Source: Emticicia sp. BO119
GTDB taxonomy: Bacteria; Bacteroidota; Bacteroidia; Cytophagales; Spirosomataceae
DNA: 64,000 nt
Direction of reading: 5' to 3'
Assembly (NCBI RefSeq): GCF_013912375.1
Contig: NZ_JACETV010000009.1
Location: 62,001-126,000 of the forward strand
Numbering within the stretch: the first letter of the stretch is position 1; each line of letters begins with the position of its first letter. A model generated the notes under the pieces. It made no database searches. It was not told where the DNA came from and saw nothing but the letters and a program-made list of their open reading frames with translations. Positions 36,542 to 46,132 of this stretch are shown piece by piece. The position numbers and the translations under genes are program-made.

Positions 36542-37696
36542 TCAATCAGTGCCTTGGTTTTTGGCTATAACCTTTAATTTTTCTTTTACAAAAATGACTT
36601 TTTCTTTTAATTTTTCAAAATCCTGATCGATAATCGTTATATGCCCCATTTTTCTGAAAGGTTTTGTGAAACGCTTACCATACAGAAATGGATGTACTCC
36701 CTCTACAGAAAGGGTCTCGTCCATTCCTTGATAAATTGCTTCACCAGAATATCCTTCTTCTCCTAACAAATTAACCATTGCCGCTTTTGAATGCGCTTTT
36801 GTACTTCCTAAAGGTAAGTTAAGTATAGCTCTAATGTGTTGTTCAAATTGGGATACGTCGTTGGCCCGAATACTTTGGTGTCCGCTATTATGTGGACGTG
36901 GCGCCACTTCATTAATAAGAATTTCTCCCTCTTTTGTCAGAAACATTTCAACTGCTAATAATCCAATAATCCCCAGTGAATTAGCAGTTTGAATTGCTAT
37001 TGCTTCAGCTTTTTGTTCAATCTCTGATGCTATATTGGCGGGGCTAAAGAGATATTCTACTAAATTGGCCTCAGGGTGAAAAACCATCTCAACTACCGGA
37101 AAAGTTTTGGTTTCACCGTCCTGGTTGCGAGCTACAATAACCGCCAGTTCTTTTTCAAAATCAATCATTTTTTCTAAAACACCTGGCTGGTCAAAGGCTT
37201 TAGGGAAATCTTCGGGAGTCCTTAATACCTGCACACCTTTACCATCATAACCACCTTGCCCAAGTTTATGAACTGCAGGTAGAAAATCTCCAAAACTACG
37301 TGTATGTGCCTGATTATCTGTTAGTATAAATTCGGCTGTTGGCAATTTCTGCTGTGCATAAAATTGTTTTTGTACTCTTTTGTCCTGAATAATTCTTAAA
37401 ACAGAAGGTTGGGGAAAAACGGCCTTCCCTTGTTTTTCTAAGGCCTCTAAGGCCTCTATATTAACATTCTCAATCTCAATTGTAATAATATCACAATCCT
37501 GGCCGAATGCCACAACTGTATCATAATCTTTTAATGAGCCATTAACAAACTCATGGGAAATATATTTGCAGGGGGCCTCACTATCTGGGTCCAGTGTTTT
37601 AATGGTTAAATCAAAATCAATAGCGGCCTGAATAAGCATTCTGCCTAATTGGCCTCCGCCAATAATACCTATTTTTTTTCTGTTGTCAAATCGCAC
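36542..37696 (-). CDS. purK: N5-carboxyaminoimidazole ribonucleotide synthase PurK
   Basis: A 384-residue ATP-grasp enzyme that carboxylates AIR using ATP and bicarbonate. The N-terminus IGIIGGGQLGRMLIQAA is the family signature. The ATP-grasp segments KLGQGGYDGKGVQV near 150 and VAPRPHNSGH near 265 are intact. Separated from purE by the repeat element, so cotranscription with purE is uncertain. Confidence 0.96.
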   Translation of the reverse strand: MRFDNRKKIGIIGGGQLGRMLIQAAIDFDLTIKTLDPDSEAPCKYISHEFVNGSLKDYDTVVAFGQDCDIITIEIENVNIEALEALEKQGKAVFPQPSVLRIIQDKRVQKQFYAQQKLPTAEFILTDNQAHTRSFGDFLPAVHKLGQGGYDGKGVQVLRTPEDFPKAFDQPGVLEKMIDFEKELAVIVARNQDGETKTFPVVEMVFHPEANLVEYLFSPANIASEIEQKAEAIAIQTANSLGIIGLLAVEMFLTKEGEILINEVAPRPHNSGHQSIRANDVSQFEQHIRAILNLPLGSTKAHSKAAMVNLLGEEGYSGEAIYQGMDETLSVEGVHPFLYGKRFTKPFRKMGHITIIDQDFEKLKEKVIFVKEKLKVIAKNQGTD

Positions 37697-37712
37697 GAAT
37701 GAAGATTTTTTG

Positions 37713-37745
37713 CAAAGATACGTTAAGAAATAATAGTAACTGCAA
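37713..37745 (-). promoter_or_regulatory. candidate Bacteroidota promoter for purK
   Basis: On the minus strand, TATCTTTG (complement of 37713-37720) follows a TTG (complement of 37743-37745) by 22 bases. This would start the transcript only about 10 bases before the purK ATG. Confidence 0.55.
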
Positions 37746-37813
37746 CAATAAACCGTTTTGCCTATCTTTTTTCATATATGTTACTATATTTGCTTTATGA
37801 ATGTTTCGGCAAT

Positions 37814-39799
37814 ATGAAAAAAAAGATAATTATAAAAGTGATTACTTTTTTTACAGGTTTTTTATGCCTATCATTTGTTTTTGCCCAGAATATACCTTAC
37901 CCCGATATAGCTGACAAGCTAAAAAATGCCTCGCTGCACCATAAAAAGGTTAATTCTGATAGCCTGCTCAGTCTCTTGAAAACGTATTATCATTATAGAC
38001 ATATTCCTGATTCGCTTAAAATAAAAGCTCTCCGGGAACTATGTATGCTTTATGGAGCGAATATAAATCCTGGAAAAAATGGTGATTCTACTTTAAAGTA
38101 TGCTTATTTATTAATTGATTTAGGGAAAAAGAGCAACGACAGACAAACAGTATTTGAGGGTTTATTATTTAAGATAGATGGCATGAGCGATGCTCATAAT
38201 TATCCTAAAAGTCTTGAATATTGTATGAATGGCCTTAGGTATGCTGATTCGATAGGTTTAAAAGGGTTTGAATATTATCATGCACAACTTCATTTGTATT
38301 ATGCTTTAAATCTTAGGACCCTTGGTGACAATGAGAACTCAATTAAACAAAATTTATTGGCAATTGATTTCTTGAAAAAGTCTAAAAAATTCAAGCAAGA
38401 GGATTTGATAGATTATCAGATTGATTTAGCAAGGACATTATGTGTAAGCGGGCAGATTGATAAAGGTCAAAAAAAACTATTTGAAGCCCTAAATAATGCA
38501 AAAGAAATAATGTCAACTGAATTACAAATGTATCTTTATAATGAGATTGCCAGTACTTATTTAGACTTAAATCAGCCAGAAAAAGCGGGCAAATATTTAG
38601 GAATATCCCGATATTTTTTTGAGAATAGTAATGATTATTTTAGTTTGTGCGAATCAGATTTTCTTACTTCAAAGTTATTTTTCCAGATAAAAAACTATGA
38701 TAAGTGCATTGAATATGCGTTAAAAGCCCTTCATACTCCACTCAATTCATTGCCTCTGAGAATTTTAATAAATGCTAATGAATTATTGTATTTAAGTTAT
38801 AAAACCAAGAATCTGCCAGATAAAGCATTGATATATTATGAAAAATATATTGAGGGAAAGGAGCGTAGTTTTAATCAGAAGAATGCTTTGGAGATGTCTT
38901 TTCTAAGAAAAAAAATTGAAGATGCAGAATTGAATGCCAAGATTATCAGAGAAGAAAACGAGATACAGGAACAGAAAAAATTAAGGAATGTGCTGATAAC
39001 AGGCATAAGTTTATTAGTAGCAATGCTTATGATTTTATGGTATTATTATAGGCTTTTAAATAAGAAAAATACAATTGTTGAGAAACAAAAGAATGAAATA
39101 GAGTCATTAAATTCGGGTTTAGAAAGTAAAGTAAAAGAGCGTACTAAAGCCTTGCAAAAAGCTTATGATGAAATTAAAGAAGCTATGCAAAAAGGGCAGA
39201 CGCTTGAGCGTAAACGAATGGCAGCTGATTTACACGATAATTTAGGAAGTTTACTAACTGCAATCAATATTTCATTAGAGAATATTAATCCTGAAAATCT
39301 GACGGATCGGGAGAAGAAAATCTATGCTGGTATATTAGATATGACTGAAAACGCCTATGCGGAGGTAAGGCTTTTATCTCATAATCTATTACCGGAAGAG
39401 TTAGAAAAAGCAGGTCTGAAGATAGCGTTAGAAAAGTTGATTAAGAAATTGAACAATAGTCAAACAATTAAATTTTCTTTAATAATTAATCAATTAAGTC
39501 GCCAAAGTAAAAGTGTGGAATTGAATATATATGCTATTTGTCTTGAATTGACGCAAAATATCATTAAGCATGCAGAAGCTACGGAGGCAAGGATTTCTAT
39601 TTTTGAGAAAGGGAAAGTACTTTGGATCGAAGTAAATGATAATGGCAAGGGCTTGAAAAAGAATGTAGAAAAAGGGATGGGTTTTAAAAACATTCAAAGT
39701 CGTTTAGATGATATAGGTGGAGAGTTTTTTATTGATACCAGTGGCGGCGGAGCCAAATTTATTATTTCTGTACCTTTGACTTTGATTCATGAGACTTAG
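37814..39799 (+). CDS. TPR-containing sensor histidine kinase
   Basis: Started at ATG 37814 (MKKKIII) the protein has 661 residues and a signal peptide (about 1-25, VFAQ). About 350 residues of tetratricopeptide-like repeats are predicted in the periplasm. A membrane segment (about 394-416), a coiled coil, a HisKA_3 domain with H-box His474 in AADLHDNLGS, and a HATPase domain with NDNGKG and GMGFKNI complete it. This NarL-type kinase should phosphorylate a LuxR-class regulator, and the convergent gene at 39800 encodes one. Confidence 0.93.
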   Translation: MKKKIIIKVITFFTGFLCLSFVFAQNIPYPDIADKLKNASLHHKKVNSDSLLSLLKTYYHYRHIPDSLKIKALRELCMLYGANINPGKNGDSTLKYAYLLIDLGKKSNDRQTVFEGLLFKIDGMSDAHNYPKSLEYCMNGLRYADSIGLKGFEYYHAQLHLYYALNLRTLGDNENSIKQNLLAIDFLKKSKKFKQEDLIDYQIDLARTLCVSGQIDKGQKKLFEALNNAKEIMSTELQMYLYNEIASTYLDLNQPEKAGKYLGISRYFFENSNDYFSLCESDFLTSKLFFQIKNYDKCIEYALKALHTPLNSLPLRILINANELLYLSYKTKNLPDKALIYYEKYIEGKERSFNQKNALEMSFLRKKIEDAELNAKIIREENEIQEQKKLRNVLITGISLLVAMLMILWYYYRLLNKKNTIVEKQKNEIESLNSGLESKVKERTKALQKAYDEIKEAMQKGQTLERKRMAADLHDNLGSLLTAINISLENINPENLTDREKKIYAGILDMTENAYAEVRLLSHNLLPEELEKAGLKIALEKLIKKLNNSQTIKFSLIINQLSRQSKSVELNIYAICLELTQNIIKHAEATEARISIFEKGKVLWIEVNDNGKGLKKNVEKGMGFKNIQSRLDDIGGEFFIDTSGGGAKFIISVPLTLIHET

Positions 39800-40435
39800 C
39801 TATTGAATCAGCTTGTGTTGGAGTGCATACCGGATAATACCTGCAAGATTCTTAATATTTAATTTTCGGAAGATATTTTTCCGATGACTTTCAACTGTAT
39901 TAAGGCTGATAAAAAGTTTGCTCGCAATTTGCTGGCTCGAATATTCCTGTGCTATAAGTATTAAAACCTCAAGTTCCCTTTCGGAGAGTGCGTGGTGCAG
40001 TACATCAGCTATGTTTTTTTTCTCAGTTTGCGATAATGTCGCAAGGATTTCATCATTGAAATATTTTTTACCTGTTGCTACAGCATGAATAGCTTTTTCC
40101 AATTCCGCCTTTTTTGATTTTTTTAAAATATATCCCGACGCTCCTGCCTGAATGGCTTTTTTAATAGGAAGTGTATCATCTAACATAGTTAACATCAGAA
40201 TTCTGACTTCAGGAAAAGATTGTCGCACCTGTAATACAGTGCTTATTCCATCCATGATCGGCATTTGCATATCACAAACCAATACATCAACCTCATATAT
40301 TTCTAACTTTTTCAATACTTCCTCTCCGTTGGTAGCTGTACTTACCACTTCAATATCACTACTTGTATTGAGTGATGTAGTCAGACTCTCTAACAGAATC
40401 TCATGGTCGTCGGCAATAAGTACTTTAACTGGCAT
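39800..40435 (-). CDS. NarL/LuxR-type response regulator
   Basis: Started at 40435 (MPVKVLIADDHE) the 211-residue protein has a receiver domain with acidic pocket Asp9/Asp10 and phosphoacceptor Asp55 in VCDMQMP. The LuxR helix-turn-helix near 148-205 reads LSERELEVLILIAQ and NTVESHRKNIFRKL. A longer in-frame start at 40534 lacks family support. Its stop is directly adjacent to the stop of the convergent histidine kinase gene (TAGCTA), leaving no terminator between them. It is the probable partner of that kinase. Confidence 0.94.
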   Translation of the reverse strand: MPVKVLIADDHEILLESLTTSLNTSSDIEVVSTATNGEEVLKKLEIYEVDVLVCDMQMPIMDGISTVLQVRQSFPEVRILMLTMLDDTLPIKKAIQAGASGYILKKSKKAELEKAIHAVATGKKYFNDEILATLSQTEKKNIADVLHHALSERELEVLILIAQEYSSQQIASKLFISLNTVESHRKNIFRKLNIKNLAGIIRYALQHKLIQ

Positions 40436-40527
40436 AGTATATTTCTTGTCGTTAGCCAAATATATATATATTATACTGCTTTTTTTAATTTCTTTGGCAT
40501 AATGTTTGGATAGTTGAAGGTATAAAC

Positions 40528-41733
40528 ATGCCAAACCTTATGAAGACTACTAATGCAAAAACCATTCTTTTTAGCTTATTTTTAATAATTTCTACATTTC
40601 TAAAAGGGCAAGAGTTAAAGACTACGTCTTATATTTTCTCAAATGAGACCATCGGGTTATACTTTTTTGATAATATGGCACGTGTAAATATCGGTGGAAA
40701 ATATGGATTTATTGACCGCCAAGGCCTTTTGCAAATTCCTTGCCAATATGATATGGTCCAAAATTTTCAGGGGGGGGTAGCTATTGTACGAGAAAATGAC
40801 AAGTACAGTTTTATCCGTAAAGATGGAACCTTGCTTTCTTCATTGATATTTGATAGTTGCGAACCATTTTCTGAAGGATATGCTTTAGTGAGCATTCATG
40901 GGAAATACGGATTTATTGATAAAGAAGGGAAAGTGGTTGTTAAACCTCAATTTGATTTCGGAATGGGCTTTACAGATGGTAAGGCTATGGTAGTAAAAAA
41001 TGGTAAAAACGGGTATATTAATACTAATGGTGATGTGGTAATTGACTTCAAATATGAGTTTTCGTTACCATTTGCAGAAAATTATGCTGTGGTAATGAAT
41101 AACGGCAAGTTTGGTTATATAGACCATAATGGCAATGAAGTTATACCGTGCAAGTATGATATTGCCAGTTCGTATCATGAAGGTTTGGCAACTGTGAAAA
41201 TGGGGGAGCTTACCGGGGTAATAGATCAAAAAGATAATATGGTTATTAAACTACAATATCAGAATATAGGTAGCTTTGAGAATGGTGTAGCAGTAATGAT
41301 GAAAGAAGATAAGTATGGAATTATAGACCGTGATGGCAGAGAAATAATAACGGCTAAATATGATTTATTGGATGATTTCAAAGACAATATTGCTGCATTT
41401 AAGATTAATGGTAAATATGGGTTTATTAATAGTAATGGCAAAGAATTCATTCCAGCTATTTTTGATAAAGCAAATGCATTTAATCAAGGTATGGCGGCAG
41501 TAAGACAAAAAGATAATTTATATTACATTGATACTAAGGGCAAAGTTATTTACTCAAGCAAATACGTTCTGCCGTCAAACTTAGCTGAAACCCAAAATGT
41601 TTCTGGTTATATTGATGGTAGAGAAAGAATCAATTTTACGCTTGATAATACAAACCGCTCTAAAGTTCAGATATTGTTTACCAAAGACTATAAATTTGAC
41701 AAAGGCAATGTATTAACAGGTATTTCTGATTAG
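40528..41733 (+). CDS. exported WG-repeat protein
   Basis: A 401-residue protein. A hydrophobic N-terminus (ILFSLFLIISTFLKGQ) is consistent with a signal peptide. About eleven tandem WG repeats of some 22-26 residues follow, built on KYGFIDKEGK-type cores such as KYGFIDRQG, KYGFINSNG and KFGYIDHNG. Start could be 40528 or the internal ATG at 40540. WG repeats are thought to be beta-structured interaction modules. Function unknown. Confidence 0.85.
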   Translation: MPNLMKTTNAKTILFSLFLIISTFLKGQELKTTSYIFSNETIGLYFFDNMARVNIGGKYGFIDRQGLLQIPCQYDMVQNFQGGVAIVRENDKYSFIRKDGTLLSSLIFDSCEPFSEGYALVSIHGKYGFIDKEGKVVVKPQFDFGMGFTDGKAMVVKNGKNGYINTNGDVVIDFKYEFSLPFAENYAVVMNNGKFGYIDHNGNEVIPCKYDIASSYHEGLATVKMGELTGVIDQKDNMVIKLQYQNIGSFENGVAVMMKEDKYGIIDRDGREIITAKYDLLDDFKDNIAAFKINGKYGFINSNGKEFIPAIFDKANAFNQGMAAVRQKDNLYYIDTKGKVIYSSKYVLPSNLAETQNVSGYIDGRERINFTLDNTNRSKVQILFTKDYKFDKGNVLTGISD

Positions 41734-41738
41734 AATTA

Positions 41739-42200
41739 TTATTTGGTCACTTTTACCATTCTTAATATTTCAATACCATCACTGTTTAGGCTAAGTGTAT
41801 TATCACCATTAATAGTAAAGGAGTCTATTTTTTTTAGGGCGTCAATAAAAGTTGGTTCTCCTTCTCCCTGGCAAGCCATTTTTGTCATAGCCATTGATTT
41901 GTTGAAATTAATTTTGTTTCCATAGACTACTAACAGTCCACTGAAATTATTGCAGCTGGTATTGCCAACAAACTTATTATCATTAACATCAAAAGTAATT
42001 ACAGGTTTTTTGACAGGGTACAAACCTGCTACTGAAACTCTTGCCCCTGGAATATCGGCCAATTCCCAGCTTCCATTGAGCTTCATAGATGTATTGATTG
42101 CATCAGAAGGTTTTTGAGTTGTAGTGCTTGTAGTTTGTGTTCCTATACAGCCAAGCATACCATAAGAGAAAAGACCTATAATTAATACTATATTTTTCAT
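41739..42200 (-). CDS. META-domain lipoprotein (HslJ-like)
   Basis: A 153-residue protein with a lipobox GMLGC (modified Cys about 18) and a META/HslJ beta domain: LNGSWELADIPG near 42 and NTSCNNFSG near 79 with the conserved cysteines. Family members relate to envelope stress or heat shock. Ends convergently 5 bases after the WG-repeat gene. Confidence 0.87.
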   Translation of the reverse strand: MKNIVLIIGLFSYGMLGCIGTQTTSTTTQKPSDAINTSMKLNGSWELADIPGARVSVAGLYPVKKPVITFDVNDNKFVGNTSCNNFSGLLVVYGNKINFNKSMAMTKMACQGEGEPTFIDALKKIDSFTINGDNTLSLNSDGIEILRMVKVTK

Positions 42201-42255
42201 GACTTTAATATTTAGTTGATTTGTTAATTGATGTTTTGTAATCTTAGACCTTTAT

Positions 42256-43041
42256 TTATTTCAAAATGTTTAATATTGGTTCAAAGTTTTTTAATTCTTT
42301 TAATACTGAATCATGATTGTCAGGGTTAAAAATTACCGTTACGGTTAATCTAAAAATAATAGCTCTTAATGCTAATTGAGTTAATAAAAATTTTGAGTAT
42401 TGTGTTATCCATAAACTTTTGAGTTCTTCCTGATGCCAGGCGATAGAATCAGTAATTAATAGAATTTCGGCATAAGCTTTTGGCCTGAATTCTGGACTAA
42501 AATCTATGATTACTGGAGTACTGCCATTAAATAAAATGTTACCGGCTAAGTCAGAATGAACTAACTGTTTTGGTAAATGTATGGGTTGATATCCGGTTTT
42601 AATCGATTTTATTAATTTAACCGAATGCAAATTGGTATTGTCCGGTAAATCGGCCTCTTCCCATGCAACCTGATTAGCCCGTTGCCAAGGTGAATGCCAA
42701 TGAGTCCATTGTTCTGGTTGTTTAATAGATTGCAGTAAATGACTGAGAGCCTGGCAGGCCTTAATTTTTTCTTTTATATTACCTTGGGAAAACTCTCCTT
42801 CTATATACTTAGTAACTCCGTACCCATTTTCAACGAAATTGCCATTTTTTGACTTAAGTGGTTTAGCGATACTTAAACCAGAAGTTGAAATTGGAGCTAA
42901 GACTGAACCGATCCAATTGTATTTATTTACTTCATCAATTGGTTTTATAACAAAATCACCAACGCGAACTGATCTCCCTTGCCCTCCGTTTAACCTTACT
43001 ATTTTTCCGTATATTCCGAATACTTCAAGAATTTCTTTCAA
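42256..43041 (-). CDS. APH-fold phosphotransferase (TIGR02569-like)
   Basis: A 261-residue kinase-fold protein. The Brenner motif HSDLAGN near 160 gives the catalytic aspartate and asparagine, and IIDFSPEF near 180 carries the metal-binding Asp. The N-lobe GGQGRSVRVGDFVIK resembles the glycine-rich loop and lysine. The nearest named group is TIGR02569 of the APH superfamily. It starts 10 bases after a NamZ-like muramidase gene ends, so a role in sugar kinase activity during MurNAc recycling is a reasonable but unproven guess. Confidence 0.75.
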   Translation of the reverse strand: MKEILEVFGIYGKIVRLNGGQGRSVRVGDFVIKPIDEVNKYNWIGSVLAPISTSGLSIAKPLKSKNGNFVENGYGVTKYIEGEFSQGNIKEKIKACQALSHLLQSIKQPEQWTHWHSPWQRANQVAWEEADLPDNTNLHSVKLIKSIKTGYQPIHLPKQLVHSDLAGNILFNGSTPVIIDFSPEFRPKAYAEILLITDSIAWHQEELKSLWITQYSKFLLTQLALRAIIFRLTVTVIFNPDNHDSVLKELKNFEPILNILK

Positions 43042-43051
43042 GATATTTGTA

Positions 43052-44296
43052 TTATGGATATAGTAAATATTTTTTTCTCATAGTCTTATATTCAGATAAA
43101 CCCGGTTCCCAACTTTTACGAATTTCTTCTTCGGATTTGCCATCAATTATCTGTTGTTTAAAACGCTCTGTGCCAGCCAAAAAGTTAATGTTACCCATTT
43201 GTTTACTCTGGGTTCTATCGAAGAACTTATCTTTATAAGGGTAGGCTTTATACAATTCTATCATCCATTTCAGATTCAAACGTTTGGTTTTTCTTAATTC
43301 ATTGGTATCATAATTTCTTAAATCTAACCCGTAACATTCTTCATTCTGGTGCAAAGGAGTTTCGCTCATACCTGGAATACCTACTGGCTTAAAGTGAAAT
43401 TCATATTTGCCCTTTAACGCGGGAGCTCCTAAAACTGTAAACGGAATATAGGTGCCCCGGCCCTGACTAATGATTGTTCCTTCAAATAAACAGATACTTG
43501 GATATAGGAGTATAGATTGCTGAGAATTCAGGTTAGGTGATGGGAAAACAGGTAATTCATAAGGCATATCATGATTATAGTTTGCTACTTTAATAATTCT
43601 TAATTTGCATTGAAGCTTATTCGGAATCCACCCTTCACCATTAACCATTTGAGCAAACTCGGCCATTGTCATACCATGAGTAATCGGAATGGGGTGCATA
43701 CCAATTCCCGAATGAAGGTGCTCTTCCAACATTGGACCATCTACAATATAACCATTCGGATTAGGTCTGTCTAATATCAATAATTCTTTATTATTTTCGG
43801 CACAGCCTTCCATTACATGAGTTAGTGTATTAATGTACGTGTAGAATCGACATCCTACGTCTTGTATATCAAATACAACTAAATCGACATCTGACATATG
43901 TTCTTTTGATGGTTTTTTATTTTTGCCATAAAGAGATATAATCGGGATTCCAGTCTTAGAATCAACATTGTCTTCAACCTTTGCTCCATTACTTGCGTTA
44001 CCTCGAAACCCATGTTCAGGGCCAAATACTTTCACAACATTTATACCTAAAGCTAATAAAGTATCGACACTTGGTTTTTTAGCAATAACTGAAGTTTGAT
44101 TTACAACCATTGCAATTCTTTTGCCTTTCAGATAAGGAAGATAAGTCAAAAGCTGATCTGCTCCGGTAATTATTTCTTTTGGTTTTTTTTCTAAATATTG
44201 ATTCGACGAAAAATCAGAACCAGGGTATTTCAAAATAATAAAGCCAATAATAACTATCTGTAGAGGTGTTAAGAATGTGAAAAAAGTTTTTTTCAT
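43052..44296 (-). CDS. NamZ-like exo-beta-N-acetylmuramidase (DUF1343)
   Basis: A 414-residue protein with an N-terminal membrane segment or uncleaved signal (about 10-25). The DUF1343 core follows, starting near KRIAMVVNQTS, with FGPEHGFRGNA, FDIQDVGCRFYTYI and LDRPNPNG as family landmarks. Characterised members release MurNAc from the non-reducing end of peptidoglycan fragments. It is first in an operon with an APH-fold kinase. Confidence 0.9.
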   Translation of the reverse strand: MKKTFFTFLTPLQIVIIGFIILKYPGSDFSSNQYLEKKPKEIITGADQLLTYLPYLKGKRIAMVVNQTSVIAKKPSVDTLLALGINVVKVFGPEHGFRGNASNGAKVEDNVDSKTGIPIISLYGKNKKPSKEHMSDVDLVVFDIQDVGCRFYTYINTLTHVMEGCAENNKELLILDRPNPNGYIVDGPMLEEHLHSGIGMHPIPITHGMTMAEFAQMVNGEGWIPNKLQCKLRIIKVANYNHDMPYELPVFPSPNLNSQQSILLYPSICLFEGTIISQGRGTYIPFTVLGAPALKGKYEFHFKPVGIPGMSETPLHQNEECYGLDLRNYDTNELRKTKRLNLKWMIELYKAYPYKDKFFDRTQSKQMGNINFLAGTERFKQQIIDGKSEEEIRKSWEPGLSEYKTMRKKYLLYP

Positions 44297-44634
44297 GTTG
44301 CTGTAATCAAGTATTGAAGAAAAAAGAAAGATTTATATGCGAATAAACGAAAATGTAAGAGATTTTCTGCAAAGATCAAACAGAAATTTAGAACGCTTTG
44401 GTTTTGAAGTTAATTACGCAATATGGCTTTAATATTTGTTTTCTCAAACAACTGCTGTCATAACAATTCAACTGTCAGAATGCCATTTCAATGCGTAATC
44501 CTGCAAATTAATGAAATCCATCTTTAGCTCATCGGGGTATATAGGAGTGTTTTGATTATTTGATTGGAATTTAGCCAATTACTTTTCAGAATCGATTGAA
44601 AGTTAGTATAAAACTATTTAAACCTTACATAAAA
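44297..44634. other. 338-bp divergent upstream region without a gene
   Basis: AT-rich sequence between the divergent muramidase and cupin genes. On the minus strand GATCTTTG near 44370 differs by one base from the TAnnTTTG -7 element, but no well-spaced -33 TTG is seen. No gene or strong hairpin. Confidence 0.4.
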
Positions 44635-45186
44635 ATGACCGGAAGCCTTAGAAAAATTTACAATCCTATTCAAAAAGACTATGTTACTTTTTTAAAAACT
44701 GCTACTGAGACTAACGGAGAATATACGTTAGTGGAGGTTGAATTGGCTCCTAAGGGTGGAGTTGGGGTGCACTACCATAAAATGTACTCAGAAAAATTTG
44801 ACTGTCTGACCGGAGAACTCAAGGTTCAGTTAGGCAGTAAAGTTCATACACTTTCCGGTGGAATGTCTGCTATGGCTTTTCCGAATATTCATCATCGTTT
44901 CTTCAATTCTTCAGATGAAATATGTAAGTTCAGAGTGGAGATCCGGCCGGGTAGTAGTGGTTTTGAACAGTCTCTACAAATAGCTTATGGTCTGGCTCGT
45001 GATGGTGAAACCAAGAAGAACGGTTTCCCAAAGAGCAAATACATTTTGGCATGGTTGTTTGAGATTAGTGAAAGTAACCTACCTGGCTGGATGAGTATTT
45101 TTGAATGGATATTAAGACGGCAAGCAAAAAGGGTTCTGAAAGATGGGATTGATAAACAACTTATAGAACGATATGTGGAATTTTGA
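44635..45186 (+). CDS. cupin-domain protein
   Basis: A 183-residue protein started at ATG 44635 (MTGSLRK); an upstream TTG would add 13 residues of hydrophobic-basic character. A cupin fold is evident from HYHKMYSEKF (metal-binding histidines and Glu) near 51 and HHRF near 89. The C-terminal helices are basic. Substrate unknown. Confidence 0.75.
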   Translation: MTGSLRKIYNPIQKDYVTFLKTATETNGEYTLVEVELAPKGGVGVHYHKMYSEKFDCLTGELKVQLGSKVHTLSGGMSAMAFPNIHHRFFNSSDEICKFRVEIRPGSSGFEQSLQIAYGLARDGETKKNGFPKSKYILAWLFEISESNLPGWMSIFEWILRRQAKRVLKDGIDKQLIERYVEF

Positions 45187-45207
45187 GAAACAGGTGCATA
45201 ATTGAAA

Positions 45208-45240
45208 AAGCAGATAGCTAATGAAACTATCTGCTTTAGA
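45208..45240. terminator. bidirectional terminator
   Basis: AAAGCAGATAG and CTATCTGCTTT make a perfect 11-bp stem with an 8-base loop, between convergent genes. Confidence 0.88.
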
Positions 45241-45260
45241 ATTATTCAGTGAAATAAACT

Positions 45261-46007
45261 TTATTCTTTAATTTCAAATTCAGAGTCTTTCAAACCCTTG
45301 TTGACTTTTATTGATTGAATTTCTGATACAATTTCACCCATTTGACCACCACTTCTTTTGCTAACCGCAGGTATTAGAACATCAGTACCTTTGAACTTTT
45401 TATAATTTTCAAAAATAGTAGTTTGTTCAAATTTTCCTCTAGGTGTTTCATTAGAAGTAAAATTTTTTAATTTTAAACCGGATGCTGTATCAAAAAAATC
45501 TGTCCATTTTCTACCGTCTGCTGTAGAGAATTCTACTTTATAGGCATCTTTATCTCCAACTTTTTCTGTTCCCGCAACTGATCCGGTTATGCCCAAATCT
45601 TTATACATAGTTTCAAAGAAAGGGTTTGATCGCATGGCTTGAATTTTGGCGGCATTACCTTCTAATTGAGGTCTGTTTCCGCCACCTCCGTTTCCACCAC
45701 CGCGACCACCAAAGCCACCACTGCTTTTGAAGTTTTTACCATCATAAACAGTTGTCATTCCGGGATTCCCGTTGAAGTACATACTCATGGCATATTTATC
45801 AGGAAATTTATATTTAATTTCTGTTTCTGATGTTCCTCTCTGGCTTTCTGTTGTACTATTTATAGTTATATCCTGAATTTTAGATATTGCTTCTTTTCCA
45901 CCAATTGCAGTAATATATTTGTCAATAATTGCATCGGCTGTAGGGGTATCCTGAGCAAAACTACCCAAGGTAATAAATGAAAAAAGGCAAACAAATATTC
46001 TTTTCAT
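45261..46007 (-). CDS. exported LolA/LppX-like protein with glycine-rich loop
   Basis: A 248-residue protein with a signal peptide (1-18, SFAQ). The helix DAIIDKYITAIGGKEAI then strand pattern resembles outer-membrane lipoprotein-sorting (LolA-like) folds. A glycine-rich insertion (GGFGGRGGGNGGGG, about 98-112) lies between beta strands. Function uncertain; such proteins accompany M16 peptidases in Bacteroidota, but none is adjacent. Confidence 0.6.
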   Translation of the reverse strand: MKRIFVCLFSFITLGSFAQDTPTADAIIDKYITAIGGKEAISKIQDITINSTTESQRGTSETEIKYKFPDKYAMSMYFNGNPGMTTVYDGKNFKSSGGFGGRGGGNGGGGNRPQLEGNAAKIQAMRSNPFFETMYKDLGITGSVAGTEKVGDKDAYKVEFSTADGRKWTDFFDTASGLKLKNFTSNETPRGKFEQTTIFENYKKFKGTDVLIPAVSKRSGGQMGEIVSEIQSIKVNKGLKDSEFEIKE

Positions 46008-46132
46008 TGTTTTATATAGGTTTATAAGCGTTTGATTTTGAATTAGACAAACAATTAACCCAAAAGTAAAGTTTTTATTTCAACATATAGATTAAAAAAT
46101 TGATAGCGAAGATAAAAACTTCATAAATAGAG

